The notes under the pieces are model-generated. The model saw nothing but the letters and a program-made list of their open reading frames with translations, had not been told where the DNA came from and made no database searches. A DNA stretch of 64,000 bases, taken from NCBI RefSeq assembly GCF_005938385.1, contig NZ_VCRA01000028.1, forward strand, positions 26,904 through 90,903, written 5' to 3'. Shown one piece after another: positions 50,741 through 57,971 of this stretch. This DNA is from Paenibacillus mesophilus (GTDB lineage Bacteria; Bacillota; Bacilli; Paenibacillales; NBRC-103111). Every line of letters starts with the position of its first letter. The first letter of the stretch is position 1. Position numbers and translations under genes: made by a program.

Positions 50741-50773
50741 AACGAGCGGCCATCACTGCCTTGGCCGCTCGTT
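50741..50773. terminator. Hairpin after SBP/beta-helix unit
   Basis: AACGAGCGGCC and GGCCGCTCGTT form a perfect 11-bp stem just beyond the beta-helix stop codon at 50783. The expected T-run on the minus strand is replaced by the MITE end (GAGGCTGTTG). Confidence 0.65.
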
Positions 50774-50782
50774 CGCCTTCCG

Positions 50783-52828
50783 CTAAAAGTTTCTCGACTC
50801 CTCGAACCAAATGTTTGCCCGTCTCATGAAGGTTACGATTTTGCGGCCCGCCGTGGAATCCCCCGTAATATTGGCCGCGCCCTTCAGCCGGATCTTGCCG
50901 TCGTCGTTCACGATCGTCGCCCCGGCGAACAGCCGGACCGACAAGCGCTGGCCGTTCGCGCCGTCGACAAAATCGGTAATCGTCGAAGCATCCCCGACCG
51001 CGATATTCGGGCCCCGAAACACCGACGGGGTCGAGCCGGTCACTACAATCTCGCGGGTCGGGTCCTCGAAGCCAACCGCATCGGCGATGCGCCCGAAGGC
51101 GGCCCGCCCAATGCTCGAATAGTAGCCCGCGCCCGACGGATAAGAGCCGCCGATCCCGGATACGTCGATAGAGCCGGGAATGAGCGATGCCGCATCGGCG
51201 TACACGTACAAGACGTGGGAACGCGCCGAGCCGCGAACCGTTTCCGTCCCGATGCCGATTTCCCGCAGCGACTTGCCGCCGAATGCCGCCAGCGATATCG
51301 CCGCCGAGGTCCCGCCGTGAACGTTGCCGCTGATCGTTCCGTTATACGTATCCGTCGCGGCGGCCACGGCGCTGCGGGCTTTCGAATAAATCGCCGCAGC
51401 CGGAACGGTCGGAGCAAAATCGGTCTCGATGCCGATATTCGCGAGCGACCCGCCGTCGATGAAATTGTTGCCGGTTACCGTGAAATGTTTGACCTGCGAC
51501 AGAAACACGCCATATTTCCAGTCTCCGGAAATATTGTTATTCGCGATCGTAATGCCCGTGCCGTCCTTATACACCTGAATCGCCGCATCATCCGTATTCT
51601 CCGCCGAAGAGACGTAAGACGAGATGACATTGCCCTCCACGATCACGCGTTCGCAGCCCCAAGCGACATTGACGCCGCTCGACCTCGCATTATGAAGCTG
51701 GTTACCGTATACGGCGATGCGTCGGCATGCCGGACTCAGGTTGATATTGCGGTGCGAGGAGCCGTTGATCGTATTGCCGCTCATCTCCCCGCGAACCAAG
51801 CCTCTGACATGAATGCCATGGGTTCCGTCATAGATCCGGTTGCCGCTGCAACGAATATCCGTCGTCGTGACGGCGGGATAGACGGGGGCCCCGGCCGTAT
51901 CGACTCCCCCGTAATCGGAGGCGATCTCGGCCGTGATCAATATGCCGTTCAGCGTCACGTAAGTGCCGACCGGATTGTCTTTGCTCATCCGGATCGTATT
52001 GCCGGACAAGTCGATATTGCTGCAATTCGTCGCAACCCTGATGCCGTTGCCTCCCGATACGGACAGGCCGGTTACCGTACATCCGGATACGGTCGAATCG
52101 GATACGCCGTTAAGCAGGATGCCCTGGCGCGCTTTGCCGTTGCAATTGACGTATAACTCTTCGATGTCGCACCGGATATCGGCCGTACCGCCAAAAATCG
52201 GACCTTTCGTATAAAGAAGCTGATCGACGACCGATTCCGCCCGGATTTCGCCGCGTCCGTACACTTTGGCCACTCCGGAAGGGATATAGAGGCTCGCGAC
52301 GCGGTACACGAAGCCGTCGGTAAACCGGAAGGAACGGCTCGCCGTCCCTGCGGCGGCCAGCAGCCCGGCTTGGCAAGCCGCCTGGCTGTACTCGCCGTTT
52401 CTCGCGCCGAACATCTCCGGAGCGAGCGGACTCGTATCGATCCGCTTCCAGCGCGTTCCGTCCGCCGCTACAATGGCCGTTCCTCCGTTGTCCGCCGTGG
52501 TTGTATCCGTCAGATCCGCGAGGAAAGCCCCGCCCCCGGAGCCCGGGGTATCGGCGTAATAGCCGACGACCCACACCACATCCCCGCTTCCGGCTGCCGC
52601 CGTATTCCTCAACTGCTCTATGGAAGCCGCCATGACCGGCCCGCAGCATTCTTCCTCGTTATTCTTGTTATTTCCGTTGTTCCCGTTATTCTCGCCGCCG
52701 TATACCGCCTTGCTGACAGAAATTCCGCTCCCGCTCACTCCCGACGCGAGCAAGCTGATCGCCGCCCCCGCCATCCCGAGTGCAGCCAACGCTTTGCGCC
52801 GGCTGATCGGCGCTTTCGCCTCCGACAT
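50783..52828 (-). CDS. Tat-exported right-handed beta-helix protein
   Basis: 681 residues from the ATG at 52828, with GGGGGAAGG upstream. Tat signal ISRRKALAALGMAG. Next come 'KAVYGGENNGNNGNNKNNEE' and a CCGP pair. A tailspike-like module 'VVWVVGYYADTPGSGGGAF' follows near 85, clearly related to the one in the 987-residue protein, then 'MFGARNGEYSQAACQAGLLA'. Beta-helix coils follow ('SGNTIRMS', 'EGNVISSY', 'NNNISGDW'). It is a polysaccharide-binding or -degrading fold without assignable catalytic residues. It starts 37 nt after the SBP gene, so here the order is SBP then beta-helix. Confidence 0.87.
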   Translation of the reverse strand: MSEAKAPISRRKALAALGMAGAAISLLASGVSGSGISVSKAVYGGENNGNNGNNKNNEEECCGPVMAASIEQLRNTAAAGSGDVVWVVGYYADTPGSGGGAFLADLTDTTTADNGGTAIVAADGTRWKRIDTSPLAPEMFGARNGEYSQAACQAGLLAAAGTASRSFRFTDGFVYRVASLYIPSGVAKVYGRGEIRAESVVDQLLYTKGPIFGGTADIRCDIEELYVNCNGKARQGILLNGVSDSTVSGCTVTGLSVSGGNGIRVATNCSNIDLSGNTIRMSKDNPVGTYVTLNGILITAEIASDYGGVDTAGAPVYPAVTTTDIRCSGNRIYDGTHGIHVRGLVRGEMSGNTINGSSHRNINLSPACRRIAVYGNQLHNARSSGVNVAWGCERVIVEGNVISSYVSSAENTDDAAIQVYKDGTGITIANNNISGDWKYGVFLSQVKHFTVTGNNFIDGGSLANIGIETDFAPTVPAAAIYSKARSAVAAATDTYNGTISGNVHGGTSAAISLAAFGGKSLREIGIGTETVRGSARSHVLYVYADAASLIPGSIDVSGIGGSYPSGAGYYSSIGRAAFGRIADAVGFEDPTREIVVTGSTPSVFRGPNIAVGDASTITDFVDGANGQRLSVRLFAGATIVNDDGKIRLKGAANITGDSTAGRKIVTFMRRANIWFEESRNF

Positions 52829-52865
52829 ATGCAACACCTTCCCCCGCAGCATGTGCCAATCGTCC

Positions 52866-54215
52866 TTACTTCATCTTGCTCTTGTAGTCGGCGATCGTCT
52901 TCTTCGCCTCTTCCTCGGCGGATCGCAGCGCCGTATTCAAGTCCATCTTGCCCATCTGCGCCTGCTGCGCATATTTCAGGTACACGGATACGAGCTGCGC
53001 GTCATACAGCGCCTTCGGCGGAATCGGAGCGAATTTGTTATAGAACATCGCCGAGAAGTTTTTATCCTTGAAGACCGATTCCTGGCCGAGCTGCTTCTGC
53101 GAGTCGGTGTTTTTCAGGACGGGCATGATGCCTTTGCGGGCGAGCTGGGCCTGGAATTCGTCGGAGACCATATATTTCAGCACTTCCATGGCCGCGTCCT
53201 TGTTCTTGGCCATATTCGTAATGCCGAAGTAGCTCGGGTAAGATTGCGAGCCGACGCCCGGCTCGGATGCGGGCAGCGCGGTCATATCCCAGTTCAAGTT
53301 CTTTAGCTGCTCTTGGCCGACATAGACGTAACTGGCCAAATAAGGGAAAAGGGCGACAGTCTGGTTGACGGAGAAATCGTCCAAGCCCAATATTTTATTG
53401 TTTTTCTGCATGTAGTCCATCGTCAGCGGGTCCTGCGAAGGGGCGATCATATATTTCTGGAAAAACGTTCTCCACCGTTCGTCCGTATTGATCGTCGGCG
53501 TATCCGTTTTCAAATCGGCCATCGGAATCGACAGCGGGTTCATGCGGATCAGGTGATCCGGCGAACGGGCGAAGCCATAAAACTGCTTGCCGCCGTCGTC
53601 GCGGGTCATTTTCTTGGACATGTCGATCAGTTCGTCCCAGGTCATGCCGTTTTTCGGATAGGCCACCCCGAATTTATCGAACAGCGATTTATTGTAGTAG
53701 AGCACCATATTGTTCGTAAAGATAGGAATGCCGTACAGCTTGCCCCCGGAAGCTTGACGGACGGAATCGATGATCGAAGGCTCGAACCGGTTCAGGTCGA
53801 CGCCGTGCTTCTGGATCAGCTCGGTCATGTCGTACTGGATGCCGTTCGGGAAGGCGTTGCCCTCGAAGTTGCCGATCGACTGGAAGAAAATGTCGAACCG
53901 GGTGCCGGAGGAGATCATTTCCGGCAGCATAAACCCTTTCTGGCTCTGGATATACTTGATCGTATAGTTCGGGAACTTCTTGCGCAGCGCGTCGCCGAAC
54001 CGGTTATCGAAGCTCTCCACCGTATCGTTGTTGTTGGAATAGAAAATCACTTCAGCAGGCTCGCTCGCCTTCTGCCCGTTCGCTTCCGAAGGCTTGCCCG
54101 CCGGATCGCCTTCCGCGGCGCTTTTCCCGCCGTTTCCGTTCGAGCAGGCGCCCAGCATAAGCGCGGCCGCGCCGAGCAGCAGGAGCTGCCGGGTTCTATT
54201 GCTTGGTCGGTTCAT
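52866..54215 (-). CDS. Extracellular solute-binding lipoprotein
   Basis: 449 residues from MNRPSNRTRQ (54215), with AAGGGG 7-8 nt upstream. Lipobox LGAC. SBP motifs: 'FDKFGVAYPKNGMTWDELI', 'NMAKNKDAAMEVLKYMV' and 'DLNTALRSAEEEAKKTIADY'. Its promoter has a clear TATAAT at 54301-54306 and an AraC-type double operator upstream; the AraC gene is the next gene on the same strand. First gene of an SBP + beta-helix operon, no permeases. Confidence 0.9.
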   Translation of the reverse strand: MNRPSNRTRQLLLLGAAALMLGACSNGNGGKSAAEGDPAGKPSEANGQKASEPAEVIFYSNNNDTVESFDNRFGDALRKKFPNYTIKYIQSQKGFMLPEMISSGTRFDIFFQSIGNFEGNAFPNGIQYDMTELIQKHGVDLNRFEPSIIDSVRQASGGKLYGIPIFTNNMVLYYNKSLFDKFGVAYPKNGMTWDELIDMSKKMTRDDGGKQFYGFARSPDHLIRMNPLSIPMADLKTDTPTINTDERWRTFFQKYMIAPSQDPLTMDYMQKNNKILGLDDFSVNQTVALFPYLASYVYVGQEQLKNLNWDMTALPASEPGVGSQSYPSYFGITNMAKNKDAAMEVLKYMVSDEFQAQLARKGIMPVLKNTDSQKQLGQESVFKDKNFSAMFYNKFAPIPPKALYDAQLVSVYLKYAQQAQMGKMDLNTALRSAEEEAKKTIADYKSKMK

Positions 54216-54300
54216 GTTCGTATCCCCTTGTCCATATCGAAACTTAAGCGCTTTATCGCCGGAAGGCGCCGTTTCCGCCATATGCAGCGCTTTCAATTTC

Positions 54301-54364
54301 ATTATATCGGCAGCGGGTGCGTACGACTATTGCCGATACAGACTACCTTATTGCCGATTTGGAC
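54301..54364 (-). promoter_or_regulatory. SBP-operon promoter with two 21-bp-spaced AraC-type repeats
   Basis: In plus-strand orientation TTGCCGATACAGAC starts at 54330 and TTGCCGATTTGGAC at 54351, a period of 21 bp. On the minus strand the near repeat (ATCGGCAATAG) is followed by exactly 20 nt and TATAAT (54306-54301). The -35 region is poor, as expected for an activator-dependent promoter. The distal repeat overlaps the 3' end of the AraC gene. Confidence 0.7.
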
Positions 54365-55232
54365 TCGGGCGGACCGTCTCCCTGTATTTGCCCGGAGGGC
54401 AGTTCGCTTCGCGGGTGAACAGCTTCGTGAAGAAAGCCGGGTCCTCGTAACCGACCAGCTCCGCGATAGCCGCGATTTTCTCGTCCGTATCGGCAAGCAG
54501 CCGTTTCGCATGGTCGATCCGGATCCGGTGCAAATAATGGATGACGCTCGTCCCGATATACTTGTTGAATTGCCGGTTCAGCTGCCGCTCCCCGATATGG
54601 AACAAGTCCGACAGCAGAGTAAGCGTAATTTTCTGATTATAGTGCCGCTCCACATACCCGCATACGCGGCGTACGAGCAGCTCGCCGGGCGAACGGGTTT
54701 CGGGCTTGTCCTTACGCGTGTTGTAATGACGGGATAGCAGGATGAACAGCTCGACCATCTTCAACCGAATGAGCGACTGAAATCCGGAGTGTCGCCGGCG
54801 CATCTCCCGCTCGATCTCCTCGAGCAGGTCCATCGCTTCCTTGGCCGTTTCTCCTTGCAGGTTCAGCTTATGGTGAAAACGGGCTTCCCCGTTCAGGAAA
54901 GGCTGGACGTAGAAAAAATCGAGCGAGTCGGACAACTGCATCTCGCGAAGCAGCGAGCTCGGGATGAAGTCGGGCTGAAACAGGCAGTTTACGATTTCGA
55001 TCCGCTGATCGTCCTTCAAAGCGTATTCGTGCATTTCTCCCGGATTGATCATGAAGACGTCGCCCGCCCTCAGGTCGAATGCGGCGTCTTGGATCAGATG
55101 CGTCGCCTGCCCTTCCATGACGAAGATCAGCTCGACAAATTCGTGAATGTGCCAGCCCGGCGTATCCAGACTGTTATGGCCGTTGCGCTGAATCCAGAAC
55201 GGAAAATCGCGCGGATGCGAGTAATGGTTCAT
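54348..55232 (-). CDS. AraC-family transcriptional regulator
   Basis: 294 residues from MNHYSHPRDF (55232), chosen by alignment with the paralogue at 55421-56044 and because the mapped -10 at 55287-55292 puts transcription start downstream of the ATG at 55283. A cupin sensor ('HEFVELIFVMEGQATHLIQD', 'GDVFMINPGEMHEYAL') is followed by a double HTH ('LSDLFHIGERQLNRQFNKYI', 'IAELVGYEDPAFFTKLFTRE'). It lies upstream of the SBP/beta-helix operon on the same strand, and its own promoter carries the same repeats as that operon. It is therefore the likely activator of both. Confidence 0.9.
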   Translation of the reverse strand: MNHYSHPRDFPFWIQRNGHNSLDTPGWHIHEFVELIFVMEGQATHLIQDAAFDLRAGDVFMINPGEMHEYALKDDQRIEIVNCLFQPDFIPSSLLREMQLSDSLDFFYVQPFLNGEARFHHKLNLQGETAKEAMDLLEEIEREMRRRHSGFQSLIRLKMVELFILLSRHYNTRKDKPETRSPGELLVRRVCGYVERHYNQKITLTLLSDLFHIGERQLNRQFNKYIGTSVIHYLHRIRIDHAKRLLADTDEKIAAIAELVGYEDPAFFTKLFTREANCPPGKYRETVRPSPNRQ

Positions 55233-55286
55233 CAGCTTCTTCTCCAACGGCGGCACCTCGCTTTCGTGAACGGTTAGCCCCATCCT

Positions 55287-55350
55287 ATCATATACACACC
55301 CGGACGGCGACGCTATTGCCGATCCGGACTCGTTCGTTGCCGATCCGGAC
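55287..55350 (-). promoter_or_regulatory. AraC-gene promoter with the same double operator
   Basis: TTGCCGATCCGGAC starts at 55316 and again at 55337 (plus-strand orientation), period 21 bp. On the minus strand the near repeat ends ATCGGCAATAG, then exactly 20 nt, then TATGAT (55292-55287). The same geometry as the SBP promoter suggests autoregulation. Confidence 0.7.
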
Positions 55351-55420
55351 ATGGCGAACATAACGAAAATGACCGGATCGGCGGCACCTATGACCGATTC
55401 GCCAATCGATTCACCGCCGA

Positions 55421-56044
55421 TTACCGTGCTAGTCTGGTGCTGTACCGGCGGATCACGCGCCAATAGCGGGAAGGGGGCCAGTGCTGACTATCGGATAAGC
55501 ATGGGCAGGGCAATCTTGTAAGCGGTTTAACATATCCAATCGGGGAGGGTGCTTGAATGGCACATAACGACGGCTGAAACCCGGAGCGCCGCCGCTTCAT
55601 CTCGGCAAGGATGCTTTCCGAAATATCCAAAGCGGCGGCGGCGTCCGACCCGCACAAATTCAATTTGTGGTAGAAACGCGCCTCCCCGTTGAGAAGAGGC
55701 TGAACGTAGAAAAAATCCATCGAGTTGGATACTTGCAGCTCGCGCAGCAGCGAAGTCGGAATAAACCTCGGCTCGAACAAACAGTTCACGATCTCGATGC
55801 TCTGGTCCTCCTTCAACGAATAGCCGTGAGCTTCGCCCGGATTAATGACGAACACGTCGCCTTCCGTCACTTCGTAATAGATATCCTGGAACAAATGCGT
55901 GGCCCGCCCTTCGACTACGAAGATCAGCTCCACGAATTCGTGCACGTGCAGTTCGGGTACGTCCTGCAGATCGTGGCGGTTGCGCTGGATCCAGAACGGA
56001 AAGTCGCGTGGGTGGGAATATTCCTCCCTCGATTTCGTTTGCAT
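55421..56044 (-). pseudogene. AraC-family paralogue lacking its DNA-binding domain
   Basis: 207 residues from MQTKSREEYS (56044; AAAGGCGG upstream). Residues 1-157 are very similar to the adjacent regulator ('YSHPRDFPFWIQRN', 'HEFVELIFVVEGRATHLFQD', 'MDFFYVQPLLNGEARF'). Similarity stops abruptly after 'KRRRSGFQ' (nt ~55573), and the last 50 residues are unrelated and Pro-rich. The whole HTH region is gone. It still has a promoter with the conserved architecture, so a stand-alone sensor domain may be made. It is most simply read as a truncated tandem duplicate. Confidence 0.8.
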
Positions 56045-56186
56045 GTCTGCACCGCCTTTGCTCGCGCCGCCGCAAGAGGATCGGCAGCTCCCCCGACCCG
56101 GCGGCCTTTTATTTAAGAAAGCGTATACAAAAAGCCGTGGAAAAGCAACATCCCCCGTACGGCAAGCATACGCTTCCATCACCACC

Positions 56187-56250
56187 ATTGTAGAAACAAC
56201 GGACTTCGCGCTCCAGCGGCAATTCGGTCTACCGGATGGCCGATTCGGTC
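56187..56250 (-). promoter_or_regulatory. Promoter of truncated AraC paralogue with diverged double operator
   Basis: Related repeats start at 56216 (GCGGCAATTCGGTC) and 56237 (TGGCCGATTCGGTC), a period of 21 bp. On the minus strand 20 nt separate the near repeat (…TGG) from TACAAT (56192-56187). The geometry matches the two neighbouring promoters but the sequence has diverged. Confidence 0.55.
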
Positions 56251-56379
56251 GTCGCGGACTTCTTTGCTGTTTCGGGGTGGCAGCCGACTCCATATTTGCG
56301 GACATGCATCCGGTACCCTTTCATAGTATACTTATGGCAACTGGCAGGTCATTCGGGCTAAGACATCCGATGGGAGCTG

Positions 56380-57153
56380 ATGGACAAGTTGTTTTCCCGC
56401 GACCCTTATTTGCGATACGTCGAACTGGACATGTCGGGCATTCCCTCTATGGAACAATATCCGTTCAACCTGGCCGCCACCAGGAGTCTCGGCAGGCTGA
56501 AGCTTCACCCTAATGTCACATATATCGTCGGCGAGAACGGAATGGGCAAATCGACGCTGATGGAAGCGATCGCCGTGGCATGGGGCTTTAATCCGGAGGG
56601 CGGCACCCGCAACTTCTCGTTCTCGACGCATGCCTCTCACTCCGAACTGCACCGTTACATGAGGCTGACCCGCGGGGCACAGAGGCCGAGGGACGGCTTT
56701 TTCTTCCGCGCGGAAAGCTATTACAACGTGGCGACCCATATCGAGCAGTTGGACAACGAATTTTCTTTCGGCCCTCCGATCAAAGCTTCTTACGGCGGCA
56801 AATCGCTGCACGAGCAGTCCCACGGCGAATCGTTCTTCGCGGCGTTCGTTCACCGGTTCGGCGGACAAGGCCTCTATATATTGGACGAGCCCGAGGCGGC
56901 TCTATCCCCGCTTCGCCAGATGGCGATGCTGGCGCGCATACACGAGCTGGTGCGGAAAAACTCCCAGTTCATCATCTCGACGCACTCCCCCATCGTGATG
57001 GCGTATCCGGACTCGGTCATCTACAACTTGACGCCGGACGGCATCGAGACGAGAAGCCTGGAGGAGACCGATCATTACATCATTATGAAGCAGTTTCTCG
57101 GTAACAAGGAGAAGATGATTCGCGAGCTGTTCGACGGGGCGGATAGGGTCTAA
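56380..57153 (+). CDS. AAA family ATPase (RecF/SMC-like, stand-alone)
   Basis: 257 residues. Walker A GENGMGKST (residues ~50-58), an ABC-like signature in 'HGESFFAAFV', Walker B 'LYILDEPEAALSPL' (~164-177) and a switch His in 'IISTHSPIVMAYPD'. This is the compact AAA_21-like ATPase family with a short insert instead of a coiled coil. Homologues are common and of unclear role; some belong to defence pairs (e.g. with a TOPRIM or nuclease gene), but no such partner is next to it. GGGAG stands only 3 nt before the ATG, so the start is slightly uncertain. Confidence 0.8.
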   Translation: MDKLFSRDPYLRYVELDMSGIPSMEQYPFNLAATRSLGRLKLHPNVTYIVGENGMGKSTLMEAIAVAWGFNPEGGTRNFSFSTHASHSELHRYMRLTRGAQRPRDGFFFRAESYYNVATHIEQLDNEFSFGPPIKASYGGKSLHEQSHGESFFAAFVHRFGGQGLYILDEPEAALSPLRQMAMLARIHELVRKNSQFIISTHSPIVMAYPDSVIYNLTPDGIETRSLEETDHYIIMKQFLGNKEKMIRELFDGADRV

Positions 57154-57192
57154 TGGAAGTACAGGAGATCGAGGGAAAATTGCGGGATAGGG

Positions 57193-57239
57193 TAGCTATA
57201 GCGATGATCCGGAGAGCAAAAAGATCATCGCTACAGCTA
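57193..57239. terminator. Long hairpin after AAA ATPase gene
   Basis: TAGCTATAGCGATGATC (57193-57209) pairs with GATCATCGCTACAGCTA (57223-57239), 17 bp with one mismatch. It lies between the ATPase stop codon and the convergent gene remnant. Confidence 0.7.
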
Positions 57240-57244
57240 TTGCA

Positions 57245-57520
57245 TCAGGATAACGGAACGAGCTTCAAGGCGTTGCCCGAGTATATTTTGGCAAGAACGT
57301 CGTCCGGCAGATTAAGCGACCCCAGCACTTCCTGGTGAACGTTATCGAAATAGTCGCGGCCGTACAAGATGCGGTCCTGGAATTCGATATAAACTCTCTC
57401 GCGAATTCCGGATCCCGGCTGAACGCTCTCGCTCCCGAGCCTGCGGATATATCGCAGTACAGGTTCCGGTATCAAAAAACTAACATTTTGTACATATGTC
57501 TTAAAAGCGACAAATCTCTT
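57245..57520 (-). pseudogene. Amidohydrolase C-terminal remnant
   Basis: The last ~90 residues read 'DRILYGRDYFDNVHQEVLGS' then 'LNLPDDVLAKIYSGNALKLV', the typical C-terminal end of TIM-barrel amidohydrolases (DRIL(F/Y)G(S/T/R)D ... GNA). No metal-binding N-terminal part exists upstream, so only the 3' end of a gene is left. The frame continues upstream, AT-rich, into the truncated SBP. Confidence 0.6.
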
Positions 57521-57649
57521 GTCAACATTATCTTTGTATTTAGTGTCATACACTATATACGATATATTTTTTACTCTTAAAAAATAAGTTCCACACAATG
57601 CTGCCCATCGACCATTGTCTTGGGTCGTCAGTACGAAGTCGAGGAAGTC

Positions 57650-57943
57650 TCAGGCTGCGAGCATGGCTTCCAGTCCTTCATTACCTTTCGTGTTTGCCCT
57701 CTTATATTCGACCGTAATATGCGGATACTTCGCTTTAATCGGCTCCTTCACCAACTTGTCAACCTCCTCATCGGAGATCACCGCAACATCGGACATAAAG
57801 ACGAGCGCAACAGGACTCGTGGGCGCAGACGAAGCAAGGGTTTCGCTCCCTTGCTTGTTCCCGTCGGATGTTCCTCCGCAAGCAGATGCAGTAAGTGCAA
57901 TCATGATCGTTGCAATGGACAGGGCGATTCTTTTTTTCAACAT
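57650..57943 (-). pseudogene. Truncated solute-binding lipoprotein (N-terminal 97 residues)
   Basis: Starts with a normal lipoprotein signal ('IALSIATIMIALTASAC'), a Ser/Gly linker and 'KYPHITVEYKRA', the conserved SBP entry strand also seen in the 11-12 kb paralogues. It stops at a TGA after 'GNEGLEAMLAA'. A full SBP is ~440 residues. The same frame continues past the stop for ~115 codons into the amidohydrolase remnant, suggesting a deletion joined two genes. It follows the Tat beta-helix gene by 28 nt, so it marks a decayed beta-helix/SBP unit. Confidence 0.8.
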
Positions 57944-57971
57944 ATCAACAGTCCTCTGTAATTACGAAGGC

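Noticed and set aside
55233..55283. ATG at 55283 as start of the AraC regulator
   Set aside because: The -10 box at 55287-55292 implies transcription begins about 55280, downstream of this codon, and the paralogue aligns from MNHYSHPRD.
57153..57338. Short plus-strand ORF after the AAA ATPase
   Set aside because: It runs through the 17-bp hairpin at 57193-57239 and lies antisense to the amidohydrolase remnant; no motif.
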